Of a DNA stretch of 64,000 nucleotides, positions 51,193 to 62,950 are shown one piece after another. The notes under the pieces were generated by a model. That model saw nothing but the letters and a program-made list of their open reading frames with translations, did not search any database and had not been told where the DNA came from. A program made the translations under genes and the position numbers. Numbering within the stretch: the first letter of the stretch is position 1; each line of letters begins with the position of its first letter. The stretch comes from Crotophaga sulcirostris (lineage: Eukaryota > Chordata > Aves > Cuculiformes > Crotophagidae): assembly GCA_013397455.1 (NCBI GenBank), contig VYZB01000223.1, forward strand, positions 603,974 through 667,973. The letters run 5' to 3'.

Positions 51193-51391
51193 CAGGGGTG
51201 TGAAACTCATGGCCCATGGGCCAAATCCACCCCTCTACCTTGTTTTATCTGCCCAGCACCTTGTTTCTATCCAGTAGCAGCACCGAGCTCCTTGCCCCAT
51301 GCTCCTGCCAGCGTGTGATGTGCGTTACGCTGCAGGAGCAGGAGAAGTAGAAGAACTCACGATGGCGGGAGTCGTGAGTTCAACACCCCTG
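51193..51391. mobile_element. Non-autonomous hAT (Charlie-like) DNA transposon, copy 2 (inverted)
   Basis: The element is 199 bp long, with termini CAGGGGTGTGAAACTCA and TGAGTTCAACACCCCTG. It is the reverse-complement relative of 15214-15411 and shares most internal blocks. Near its left end it keeps ATGGCCCATGGGCCAAATC, a Charlie-like subterminal pattern. Relative to copy 1 it lacks a block of about 19 bp and has an extra block of about 15-17 bp. The flanking octamers TACTACAG and AGTTAGAG match at only four of eight positions, so the target duplication is doubtful. It encodes no transposase. Confidence 0.88.
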
Positions 51392-53079
51392 AGTTAGAGC
51401 AAAGTCTGCCTGAAGTCAGCTGAACAGTGATTAAGAAAAGAAGGCTTTCTGCTAGACAGGAACTGATGAGGGAGCAGTTTCAGAAGTGCTTCTGAAACAA
51501 ACAGAGCAAAAGACAGAAATGTCAGATCCGTGTCACAATCGTTTTGCAACATTTCAAAATTCTCACCAGTCTAATTACTGGCCTAGCAAGGTTTTTATTG
51601 ACTAAAGAACCTCAAATAAGAAGATTCTAAGTGGAAAACTACCTATAAACACTCCAGTTCTACAGACAAAATGAAGAAGAGAAAATTGCTATACAAATAG
51701 CACCAGTGCAACATTACAGTAGGAAGAGGGGAAAAGCATCTGTGTTGTCAAGGAAGCACATGCTTCTGGGAACTCTGTCTGATATATTGTGTGGAGTGTG
51801 AGAAGGCAACGATTCACACTAAGGCACTGGTCCTCTCCATGTGTTTTCTCACTGTGAGGTGCTGTTCCAGAAGGGCAGGAATATCCCACTCCGATTCAAT
51901 AAGGGTGAAGATTCAAAGAAACGAAAACTTCACCCTCTCGAGGGAGTACAAACCAAGTTTAAACGCACCGACACTCCCCATGAGAGGGGATCATTCAGTG
52001 GGGCTTCCCTGTACTTTGGGAAAAAGTCAAAAAGAAGCAGCAGTTGTGTCCTGGATGGATTTGCTAAATCCACTGGCACGTGATGCTCCATGGAAAGTCA
52101 TGAGCCATGCTCTCTTACTGCCAGACCCATAGGGAATATGGATATACCAAAACTCTCCATCCAAGATCCTGCTATACATGCTGGAGACTTTCCTGCTTTT
52201 TCTTCTAGGTGCTTGCAATAGGACAGCCAGCACTGAGACTCCCTGTGCTACAACGTCATGCCGTGCCTCTGTGTTAGACATTACTACTGTGATTCCTAGG
52301 AAGCTGAAGCAGTGAAAGTGACCTTGCAATTGTTGCAAACAATTAGGAAGAATTTAATATTTTTTGATCTGTCATTTGTACAAAGCAGGTGCAAGGATCT
52401 ATCTAAACCTTCAACGGGAAAGGAAGCAAGGTAGTATTTTCTGGAGAACTGCTCCTGCTTAGATTCCTCTGCAAAAGAGCAAAACCTCCACAACTTTCAG
52501 AATCCAATTATTCTAGTTGTTAATGGCTTCAGAGCAAGGAGGTCCTTGGCCTTTGTATGCTCGAAAATTACTGCTGCAAATAACACAGCAGACATACAGA
52601 GCCAACAATTCCATGGGAACTGCCTATCGAACACTGATGAAAATCCAGCTGCCCATGTCTAGTATGGCCATGTTGGCTCCTTTTTCAACCCTGTCTGGAC
52701 AGTCCTCATTTAGCCAGAGAATGTGAAAGGTGTGAAGGATGCCCTTCCTTCCAGGCCTTTCCTTATATACTTGGTCAAACCCTAAGCAGACTTATTTAAA
52801 AGGAGCTAATGGCAGCTATGCATCAACCACAGCTCACGCAGGCTAACAGCCAAATTACTCTGTTTACTGTAACCTCTATGCCCAGAAAAGTTTCTTTTGT
52901 TCTTAAAATAGCACCAGTCACTGCAGAATAGAGACATGAGGAAATTGAAGACTATATATATACATACATATGGTCACAAATCCCGAGGCTTGTACATAAT
53001 ATTATTTTTAATTATAGTTTTAATTGATTTGCATACTACAGTACTGCAGCTTCTGTAGATCAATGAATATATCAATATT
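51392..53079. other. Unannotated non-coding DNA
   Basis: No gene is supported. A short TATATATATACATACATA run lies near 52953-52972. Overlapping open frames at 51791-52338 on both strands show no domain. Confidence 0.5.
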
Positions 53080-53310
53080 AGGTGTTAAATAAAAATATTA
53101 AAAGGCTCCTCTAATGCATAATTTACTTCATGGCAAACAATCTCTTCCTTTCAAATCATTACTATTGCAAATTTGGAACCTTATCTGAAAGGTTTTCCCT
53201 AATGCATTTCCTAGAAATTAAATTATTCATACAAATATGATTTACATTATGATTTTTTAATTTGAGTTGAGTGGCACTGTGGGAATGTGCTATTTTCTTA
53301 AGTGAATGAG
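53080..53310. promoter_or_regulatory. Possible enhancer-like AT-rich element
   Basis: Two TAATGCAT cores (53112-53119 and 53200-53207) sit about 90 bp apart among other ATTA-rich words. This resembles POU/homeodomain-bound DNA. The evidence is motif texture only. Confidence 0.15.
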
Positions 53311-53523
53311 AATGAAAACTTGAGAGGAACGTAGCAAGCTCCGAGTTAGAACATATTTATTTTGATTTTGTTATTTGTATCCCAGTGACCACGTCAAAGT
53401 CCCAGCCCAGGTCAAGATCTCATAGGCAAAAAAAACCCTCTGCAAAGCCATTGTAAGGAAAAGGTTCCTGGCATAAAACAGCTTGCAAAATAAACGCATG
53501 ATAGAAAAAGGGGAGGCAAGACC

Positions 53524-53638
53524 CTAAGTATCATTATCCCCACCTGGAAAAGTACAGATGGAGATGCAGACTGGTGGAAGTCACTATGAGTTAAGCCAAA
53601 AGGTTTGAACTATGGCAAGAAAATAGATCTGGACTCTG
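53524..53638 (-). mobile_element. Possible MIR-like fossil
   Basis: The plus strand reads CTAAGTATCATTATCCCCAC, GTACAGATGGAGATGCAGAC, GGAAGTCACTATGAGTTAAG, then AAATAGATCTGGACTC. The order fits the reverse complement of a MIR-type SINE ('attattatccccatttt-acagatgaggaaac-gtcac'). It is heavily diverged. Confidence 0.38.
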
Positions 53639-54544
53639 TTAAATGTATCATAAGATATGATCGTTGCTTACAAAGGGAATATTTCTGGTACTAAAGATCT
53701 CATTAATCTTGTGGAAAAGGTATGACAAGATCTAATGGCCAGGAACCAAAGTCAGATAACTTCAGAGACACGAAGGGTGACCGTTTCTAAAAAGGGAAAG
53801 TAGGCCATTAGAGTTGTGACACTGGGACACAGGGACACAGTGACTTCTCCAGCTCCTGGAGGCACTGAAATAGAGATGAAAGTCTGCTTAAAAAGGCAGA
53901 GATGCTGTATCCCAGAAGTTGTAGGCCTCCTGCAAGAATCACTACTCATATTGCACAGTCTGTGATCATAATCAATATCAAACTCTTCAGACTTCAAATG
54001 AATCAAGAGTAAGCTTTTATCTCAATGACAGAAAGGTGCAACCAACAGATGCTGCTGTGAAACCACACAGTGGAAAAGGAAGTAAGGAGCAGTAGAGTGC
54101 AGGGGTCTATATGTCAAAAATATCACACCAATAGAACTTGGTGATTCTAATATTGACAGCAGTTGACAAAAGAAGACACATGTACCCCACATTCCTTTCC
54201 TATCAACTGGGAGGAAAGAATTCCCTGTACCATTCCCTGAATTTACACTGTGAAGACAGAGAGGGTCAATCACCTTTGAGAAGCAGCACAGCACAGGTCT
54301 TGGTCATTCATCACTGAGGTGCAAACCAGGAATTAGCAGGTGTGATCCATACACTTTGAGAAAGATTTACATTTGCCTAACACAGGGAATGGGAAGCACT
54401 CAGCAGGTCCCCAAAGCTGTCTTGATCAGACATATTAGCAAGGAAAACAATCTCCAGGTCCAGAGGAAAAATTCTGGCTTCAAGAAATTCAATATGGGAG
54501 CTGCCAGAGTAGCAGTCTCCCCTCCAAATTCCACTCCCAGCTGA

Positions 54545-54630
54545 ACCACTAACCTGCTATATGACCTTGACAGCCCTTCACTTCCCCGTGACTCTCTGCC
54601 AGCTTTTGCACGCCTTGGGGAGCATGGTGT
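54545..54630 (+). mobile_element. Possible MIR-like fossil
   Basis: ACCACTAACCTGCTATATGA, CCTTGACAGCCCTTCACTTC and CCCGTGACTCTCTGCC track the MIR core 'actagctgtgtgaccttgggcaagtcacttaacctctctg' in plus orientation. The match is partial. Confidence 0.42.
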
Positions 54631-55160
54631 GACTCTTGTTCTACATATGTGCAGTGCCTAGCATAGCAGGGCAAGAGGTCCTTGGCATTTCCAGAGTACA
54701 AATGCTATTACTGATACCATTCATAGACCAGTTCTACCCCAGTGATCACCACATGGCTGGCTGTCACCTCACTGGGCTACACGAGTCCTGCTTTTGGGAA
54801 CAAGAGTCATGGCACTGCTGTACCAGGAAGGATTGCTCACACGTGTTGATCACTTCTTTGTACCAAACATGGAACAACATTACAACCCATATGCTGTATC
54901 ATAATGCAACTGAAATCACAAGTACTTCTTTCACAGAGTTTGACCTAAAAACTGACCAGTTTCCTGTCCTACACACAGCCCTTTTTGGAATTAGCTGTAT
55001 GGACACAGAGGGGAGGAGGGAAAAAATAATACCGTAATAAGCAAGAAAACAACGCCGGAGATCCATTTGACATCCAGCTGTACATTCTATTACAAGAGGA
55101 CACAAAGTTTAAATATTTCCATTGCAATAATCTGACCAGCTCTAAGAAAGTTAAGGATAA

Positions 55161-55255
55161 GTTTCAGGGTTTGGCGGAGGTTTTTTGGCTTGTTTAGGGT
55201 TTGGTGGTTTTTGTTGGTTCAGGGTTTTTTGTTTGGTTGGGGAGGGGTGGGTTTC
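55161..55255 (+). repeat. G/T-rich low-complexity tract
   Basis: Over about 95 bases the plus strand is almost entirely G and T, built from irregular GGTTT, GGGTTT and GGTTTTT units. It ends in a G cluster, GGTTGGGGAGGGGTGGG. The final cluster could form a two-tier G-quadruplex. The strong strand asymmetry is notable, but no function is evident. Confidence 0.8.
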
Positions 55256-58200
55256 TTCAGTGTCTGTCTTATAACTGACCTTATATGAAGAGAGAAATCA
55301 CCTGCAAATGGCTTCATGATATGCCATTCCTGCAGCCCATAGGAAAAAGTGTATGCAGTTTCTTTCAATACAAGGTTTTGGACGGAGGTAATCTTAAAAT
55401 ATTGAGAGCTAACTTTCCACTCCAGTGCCTTGCCACTCAGTTCTAAATAACAGCCACCAAATAGGAACAGACAGAGAAGAAACAAGTTTTAATTAGCTGT
55501 ACAGTGAAGGTCTTTGTCCCACAGAGAGATTTGATCATATTGCTGATAACCTTCACAGGGCTTGTTATCACATTACACTATGCCATTCTTCTGAGTTGAA
55601 GAAATTTTCCACACACCCCAAATAGACTTAGCAGCAGTGGAAGAATAATGTCAGAAGTCCCTTCCAGATATTTTGGTGGGATTCTTCTGTTTGACTGAGT
55701 TTGCTGGACAGGGATAGAACCAGGAGAGCTCATCAGTGGAGCTGCAGAGTGGTGAGTGATATCAACACAGATCTCTGCCAATTCCTTGTTTACAGCACTT
55801 GTTTGTAAACCTGTTTATGGGGGTTTTACGGGGTACATGAAGTGCCTTATGTTAGCTCCTGAGAATAGGATCTGGTAGCTATAGACAAAGGTACTCTGAA
55901 TAACTCAGACAAGAGATAGCAGCATTGATGTTACCTGGCATGCAGTTACTTTCAGGCATCATCTGCTATGATTACATAACCAAAACTTTCATGGAATTGG
56001 GCAAGTCATGGAAAAAAAATGCCTCAAAAATAGAGTGAGTTCTCTCCTCCATGACTTCAACTCCTTCATTGCATTGTGCTGCACTGGTAAGAAGTGCATC
56101 TAGCATTGTACTTCACTCCCCCTTGCTAGTGGCCCACATATGACACCAGGCAAAGAGAAAATCAGAACCTCTCTTTCACAGCACTGTATTGGGAAAATGA
56201 AGCTTTTGGATCCAGCAGAAGGCTTTCTGTATGAAAGTAAGTGATCCTGCAAATAAACATATGCAACTTAGATCATTCATATCCAGCTATTGCACCAGCC
56301 AAGAACGAAGCCTTCCTGCTGTACTTACATAAGTAGCTCTAATTCAGTAGGGCTCAGACAGCAGTCGTTAACAGCAGGATTCCTTTTCCCCTTCCAAAGC
56401 AGGGAAACCAAAAACCCCTTCACAAACTGTCTCCCTGTAGGATACAGGAGAGCTGATCCTCACAGCCCATGCACAGTTTATACTGCAGGTGTAACTTCAC
56501 TAAGCAATTAGCTCTGGCTTACAGCAAGGCAGCTGAGAGCAGGATCAAGCATTGCTGTCTCTTCCTTTCACTGCTGCTGGGGTAGATGGAGTCCTCAACA
56601 TGCTTGCAAGGAGCTTGGCTCCAGCAGTTGTCTTATCTGTTATAAAACTGATAGATGACAGAATTCAAAATTTGGTAGCTTTGGTGGTGAGCAGAGATTG
56701 AGTTCATATATAATAATTAACAAAAAATAAATTGGTAAGAATATAAACATATACTGGAGCAGATGTAAGACTCACAGTTTGTTCATACCCATAGCTTCAC
56801 CACTCCACTGGCCTTGTGATGTCCCCGGGGGAGGAAGAAACCAACAGCCAGTAACATCCCTGGACAAAGCACAAATTGTCTGCAGTGACAGGTGCACATC
56901 CATGAGTGGGGCTCAGGGAAAAATGTTTTCTCTTCTGTGCCCTCTGTGCCCAGATATGGACGTACAAAACAAGGACAAAAAGTTACGCCTTTGACTTTTT
57001 ACTTCAGAGTCTGCCATGAGTTCTGGCTGCTGTTTACCCTCATGGCAGCAGATCTCTTATTATCATTGCCCTTCCTTATACACCTTTCACAGGGCTGGAT
57101 TATTGCTGATTCACATATCTTGGCAGGAAGGCTGGGTAGAAGTTTCCTCTCTCACCTCTTGCTTGGCCCACCCACATCCGCAGGCTTCCCTCCCAACACT
57201 CTCCCAATGCCTCCAAATGGCACAAGCTCTCCAAATGGAGAGCCCAGGGCTGCTGAAACAGTGAGGGTAGCGCAGGCCCCTCTCTTACAGGAGGCAGCTA
57301 GGAAGGTTCTTCTGAGGATAAGGATAATATCGTGCTCCGCTCAGCCAGCCCCACTCTCAGAAAATGCAGTGCCACGGTGTCTTTAATGGATGCCTGCTAG
57401 ACAGACACACACTCCTGACTGAACCCTGCTATTGTAGACAAGCAGAGGGTGGTCTAACCTCAGCAGCTGTGGGGGATAGATTTGGGTTTAAAATTCCTCC
57501 TCTTGGCTTCCGCACCATGGGTTGCATCCTGCCTCTCCCTCCTCAGCAGTGGCCAACCCTCTCCCTCCCCCACCACAGCAGTGACTGCCAAGCACAGCCT
57601 CAAGACCATCCACACAACACCAGCACTGCCCCACACAGTGACCTGATGGAGCCTGTGATGGGGGATAAAAATTCCTGGACATTTACCCCTCACTAGCAAC
57701 CAATTCCCTATCTGCCCCCAAAATGCACACACCTCCTGTAACAGCAGCAGTATTTTGGCTTTGTGTTGGAGGACAATCTCAGCTGCTGGAGGGTGCAGTC
57801 TTAGCTCAGAACAGCTGTTCTCCATCTCCTCCAGGGAAGAAGCCGGTGGGCCACATGGATCAGCCTGGAGCTGGCCTGCAGGCTGCTATTTGGACCACAC
57901 GTAACACCCAGCAGTCGTGGCAGGCTGCTAGCACCTCCAAGGGCTCCGAGGCAGTGCAGTGCTACCCCTTCAACCAGGAGGCCTGTAACGACCTTCTCAC
58001 ATCTGTAACACACACAACATCTAGTCATCTCTTATAAATTAAGTTTTATTATGAAGCTATTCTGAAGCATACTTTTCTCTAGGAAGTGGTTTTAAAGTCT
58101 TGCCTTTTCACGCAGCGAAGGAATTATTTTCCCTCTCCCCCCTTCTTATGTCCACTTGCCTTTCCATTAACCCTTCTGTACAGCTCTGTCTCTTTGCATT

Positions 58201-58660
58201 AATTATTCCCTCAATCCCTCTCTCTTCCTGAAGAATTAAAAAAGTGGTTTGGAGAAAAACATGGGTTTGAGCTGAAGTCAACAGAAAAGCACTCATCTGA
58301 GATCATTCAGCTCCTTAAGCACCAGTTTGAAATTGTTTGCGTAAGACTTATTGTAGCTTGGTAGAGCAGACCTACTGATGGCCCAAACATCCAACTTCAT
58401 TCCAGTGCTGTGCATATTTAATTATTTTTTTTACTAGAAATTACTATGATGAAAAAGCAAAGCATACGGTTAAGATCACAACTACAGTAAATAATTAACC
58501 ACTCAGGGTTTAATACCTCTTTGCAAATGGTTCTCTCATATTCAGGCCTTTGGCAAATTGAGAAGTATGATAAAACATACAGTAAAATGAGGTTGGTCAT
58601 TGCAAAATGGGGGAAGGACAATTCAGTTGAGATATAAATTCCAACCTCAAACTGAGGAAC

Positions 58661-58756
58661 ATTTATATTTTTAAGTTGTTTTAGTTTCTAGCAAACTGCT
58701 TTTGAAAGCCAAAGCAATATATTCTCATGTGGAGAGATCAAGTAAGGAGAAGGTGC
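58661..58756 (+). repeat. Left arm of a 96-bp inverted repeat
   Basis: These 96 bases (ATTTATATTTTTAAGTTGTT ... GTAAGGAGAAGGTGC) match the reverse complement of 59202-59297 at 90 positions with no gap, about 94 percent. The arm ends exactly where a CR1 tail begins at 58757. Outside the arm (before 58661) similarity to the other copy stops. Confidence 0.95.
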
Positions 58757-58814
58757 AGGGGGGTGGGCCAGACGATCTCCAGAGGTCCCTTCCAACTCCA
58801 ACCATTCTGTGATT
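58757..58814 (+). mobile_element. CR1 LINE 3' tail (~58 bp) abutting the inverted repeat
   Basis: GGGCCAGACGATCTCCAGAG, GTCCCTTCCAACTCCAACCA and TTCTGTGATT form the end of a CR1 element in plus orientation. It has no coding part. Its 5' junction falls directly on the inner end of the left inverted-repeat arm, which suggests that both arrived in one event. Confidence 0.88.
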
Positions 58815-59201
58815 TTCTAAAAGCTTTTTGCTCCAATATCAGAACTATTACTCTTACAAGAAATGTTTTGCTGAAAAATTAGGCAGAACCACAAATTGCT
58901 ATATTACATTTCAGCTCAAGGTGTGAGCCTTTACTTACAGGAAACGTACTGGGAATTTTCAGACTTTAGCATGGTAATACTCTGAAACTCCAGATTTAAC
59001 CCATTTGCATTGTTGCAGAAGAGTTCATAATCTGATACGTTTTTAGCTAGAGAGTGAATGCTTTAAAACCACTTCTTGACTATATAAAGAAGTTTTTAAG
59101 ATCTCGTCCTCTCCTTTTTGCCCAAGTTCCAGGAGTTTTGCCATTGTTTGTGTTGCTGATAGAGCCTTTCTAAGCACCAATTTGACCATATATCTGGCTC
59201 G
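58815..59201. other. Spacer between the inverted-repeat arms
   Basis: The spacer is AT-rich non-coding DNA with no open frame or terminal structure suggesting a transposon body. No transposase or second pair of termini is seen, so reading the arms as the ends of a classical DNA transposon is not supported. Confidence 0.6.
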
Positions 59202-59297
59202 GCACCTTCTCCTTACTTGATCTCTCCACACCAGAATATATTGCTTTGGCCTTCAAAAGCAGTTTGCTAGATGTTAAAACAACTTAAAAATATAAAT
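59202..59297 (-). repeat. Right arm of a 96-bp inverted repeat
   Basis: This is the reverse-complement partner of 58661-58756, with six mismatches. On its inner side it continues into ordinary unique sequence, not into CR1. This arm is therefore the likely original and the left arm the derived copy. Confidence 0.95.
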
Positions 59298-62200
59298 GGC
59301 TGTAAAGCATTAGATTAACACTGGAGTAGAGGAAATCAGAATGTTGCATTTAATTAGTTGGCAGGTGGTTCACGATCATGATAAATTTCATAATCTAGTT
59401 GACACATTTTCAAATGTTAATGTTCTCTAGAGGAATAAACTGTGTTGTAATGACTGGAATAATAGCTTGTAAGGTGAGCGAGCATTTGGCTTATTATAGT
59501 TTCAAGCCCTGGCACTCAATGCACATAGGTGTTAGGCTATGCGCTCTACAAAAGGGAAATAATTATGATTGTATAATGGAAAAAGAAGAGGTTTAGAGAA
59601 AAGGGGTTATGAAGAGGATCTGAATCACAGAGAGAACAACCTCCTTCATCAGTGTGAAACAATAGTTAATCAAGTACTGTATATAACATAGCAGACAAGC
59701 ACTTGTAGGCATCCCAAGAGCCACAATGTTCTGGATAATTGTAGCAAGTTTCTTGGTGGTTGTATGGTTTCAGCAGAACTAAAACTCCATTATCCTGCTT
59801 CCTTCTCTCCTATCCTTTCTCCTGCCCCCAATCAGTCTGAGCTGGTTTCCTCAGGGGAAGGATCTGAGGCAGACTGCAGAAAAGAAACAAGCAAGAGGAG
59901 TCTTGTGCTCTAAGTTGAGTACCACGGCAGGCAGTAACCAATGCAAGAAAGGCATCCTTTGAGAAGCACTAAGGACAGTTTTATGGGTTGCCATTTTGGG
60001 ACTGTAACAAAGGATCTGGATCTTTGGTCTTGTGAACCACATGCTCCACATAGGCAAGTGCTGTAGCTTCACACTTACCTTCTCCCCTAATGCTCCCACA
60101 TTCTCCACCCACAAGCAGTACACACACAAATACTAAAGCCTATGCCAACCTAAATACTGATGTGTGAACAACAACACAGCTTATGCAGAACCAGCATCAT
60201 TCCCTAGACTTCTTTTCTTTGGGTATACCATTGGTCTCCAAGTACTTTCTCAATATCCAAAAGTTCCCATGCAAAACCATGCAGCAGCATTCTCCTCTAA
60301 CAATCTACTTGTCATTGCAAGTGGAATTAAACCACTTTGTACCCACTGATCATCCTGTGGTCATGGATATATCCCACTGTCCCCTTAACAATGACTCATG
60401 CTTCAATTGCAAGGATACTGTAATGATTTATGCCCTCCCAGAACAAGTAGAATCATCTGCTGAGCTGCAGTCATGGCCTTATTTGCTGAATATTGCATAA
60501 TCCTACCTTTGCCCCCGTAACATTGCTTTAGAAGTGTCCTCTGTCAAGAGCCACACCGCAATCAACCTTGCTGACCATGTGTTATTAATTAAGTAATTTT
60601 ACAAAATTAGAAATACAAATCACATTGTTTTCAACCAAAATAACAATCTACCAATTATTCTGCCAACAGAAATGACTTGTAGCTTTTGGCAGGTCTTTCC
60701 CCTTTGGCCATTGTTTTCTTAGTTATTAACAAGGTTACAGTTGGTCCTTTTGATTAAAAAGCTTTTTGGCCAGAATCACTGCTATGGGAAAACAAAACCT
60801 GAAATTCAATATCCTTCTAGAATTCTTTTGAAATTTGATCACAGCACCGATGAAGGAGGAAGGTGAGGGGCCACAGGGGACACATTTCGTAACTTTTTCA
60901 TTTTCTTTCCAGACTAAGATTCTTAAAGATGAGGCAAATAGGACTGGAAAGCAAAAACAAAGGGTATTTTTGCTCACTTGTCTCCCTATAAGGTACGTTC
61001 CATATTACTTAGGACCTGACTGTAACATTAAACTTAAAAAAATATGAATCAGGCTCATGGAGTAATCAGGCTAGAATAAGGCTATATAGCGAGGTGTAGC
61101 TCCACAATTCTTTCAGAGCACCCACACAGCCCTAGATTTTTTCCTCAAAGGAAAATAAAACTCAGGACAACAGAATCCATGGCCTTTTTGAACTAGCAAA
61201 GAACCTTTAAATGATTTATTTATTAGTGAACACATACAAAGAAATATCATCAATATTATTTTTAATGTAACCAAAACAGCATAACTGATTGTAAAACTAC
61301 ATTTCAACACAAGACCTGATCCTGCTAAATATACCCCCAAAACCAATTCCTTTCCTTCAGCACTTAGCACCAAGGGTGCTATGGAGTTAGTTTTGTCTTA
61401 GAAAGATTACTTGGAAGTTAAAGTGTGTGCAACAGGGCACTGCTGTACTCCCAGTGGGAGAGAGCTTAGTGCTCAGGCCTTCAACAAAATAAAACTTCCA
61501 TGCATTTGGAGTCGCATGAGAACCTACAAAACTATGGAATGGCTTCACTCCCCATGTAGTATTGTAGTAAATAACATCAAAAAAAGGGGAGAGGGAGAAG
61601 TCCCGTACTTAGCTTGTTCCTTTAAAAGAGGCTACTAAAGCAAGATGATGAACTCTTCAGCATATGAGTCAACATCATACAGAGGGACATAAATGTGCAG
61701 GAGCAGAAACAAAAAAAAGAGTAAGGAGGATTTCCAGTTTTTTCTATGAACTGGCTTGCGCCAGGTACCTCACATTGGATGTTTAAACAAGCATGTTAAG
61801 CACTTCAAGCTTGGAAGATTTTAAGGCTTGGGCATAATTGACTAAACATTTCAGAAAATGGTACACAGGGGTGTCAACTGCATATCAGCAACAGCAAAGA
61901 ATCAAGCCTACCCTTCTCCATTGTTTTGCTTTCTTGCTCCACCAGAGAGACCAAGTACAGATAACAAATCCTAACAGCACCCATGTGAAAACATCACTTT
62001 CACGAAATAACACACTAGATCTTTCACAACACAGAAACTGGAAGGGATTGGATCTTTTTTCCCATTTGCATCTCTGGTACTTACAGTCAGGGATGTACAC
62101 CATCTAAACATCTTGTTCCTTCAAGGAACTTACCACTATTTGTTGTAATCAGAGCTCTGGCAAACAGCATGTGGCTGTATGCAAGTTATTTCAGCAGCTT

Positions 62201-62469
62201 GCTTATCTCAACCTATGCAGCAAAAGTCCTGGTACAGCTACAGTTGGCCATCTGGAAAATTTTCCCTTCCCCAGTCCTGCAGCTAGAATAAATGCTACCT
62301 CTTCTGCTCTGAAATGGTGTTTTGCATAGAAGTGAACCAAAAAATTCTTATTCAAGAAACCCTTTTCCAGAGCCATCCTTGGAGGGTGGGGGGGAAACAA
62401 GAAAGAAAAAAAAAAAAAAACAACTTTCAAAATTAACCCTTCAAAAGAGCACACTAGAAAAGTAAATGT
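59298..62469. other. Unannotated non-coding DNA
   Basis: No gene is supported. It includes a poly-A tract at about 62407-62420. Open frames up to 105 codons have no domain. Confidence 0.5.
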
Positions 62470-62950
62470 TGAATGTTAACATTTTGATTGTAGAGATAGC
62501 AAGGCTAAAATTAAGTTGTAGAGTAGTCTTGCATGACCTTAGAAGAGAAAGATCATGCATTTCAAGACTTCTCGCTATTAGTAAGATTTATGCAATGCTG
62601 CACCGGTGACACTCGCAGAATGTGCATTATGCTGGCAACGGGCCTGAAATCCAGCCACTTACTTCCATCATGTATTATAACGTAGAAACAGAGCCACACC
62701 TGCAAAGCCTATGACAAATGACATTTCATTAACTTTGAAGACTGCTGGATCATTTTCCGAGGTTGCATGTGAGCTGGGCCATAATAGTCCTTTCAACAGC
62801 CTATCATGAGAAGAAAGTCACCATAATGTCCCAAATATTTCAGGAAGTAAATACTTCTCAATTTGTTAATGATAAAGTTCTGTGTCAATTAGATGTAATG
62901 GGATAAAAGCCTATCATTAGAGATCCCAGGCCACACAAATTTAGAATGGT
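62470..62950. promoter_or_regulatory. Possible conserved non-coding / enhancer-like element
   Basis: This stretch is free of simple repeats and has mixed AT-rich words, for example ATTAGTAAGATTTATGCAAT, GTCAATTAGATGTAATGGG and CCTATCATTAG, with scattered CpGs. The texture is like vertebrate conserved non-coding DNA. It is inference from appearance only. Confidence 0.17.

Larger units (their letters stand above)
53311..58660. other. Non-coding stretch with SINE fossils, a GT-rich tract and a GC-richer patch
   Basis: No gene is supported. SINE-like fossils at 53524-53638 and 54545-54630 and a G/T-rich tract at 55161-55255 are listed separately. From about 56780 to 58000 the GC content rises and several frames stay open, up to 164 codons at 56892-57386. 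None resembles a known protein, and frames are open on both strands, which points to composition rather than coding. Confidence 0.45.

Noticed and set aside
57840..57905. Possible third hAT/Charlie fragment (GGTGGGCCACATGGATCAGC ... TATTTGGACCACACG)
   Set aside because: It shares the general 'gggccacat' flavour of Charlie subterminal regions but has no CAGGGGTG end, no partner terminus and no target duplication.
58661..59297. The 96-bp inverted repeat as terminal repeats of a DNA transposon
   Set aside because: There is no target duplication at the outer ends, no terminal motif of a known superfamily, and one arm abuts a CR1 tail while the other does not. A LINE-associated local inversion explains it better.
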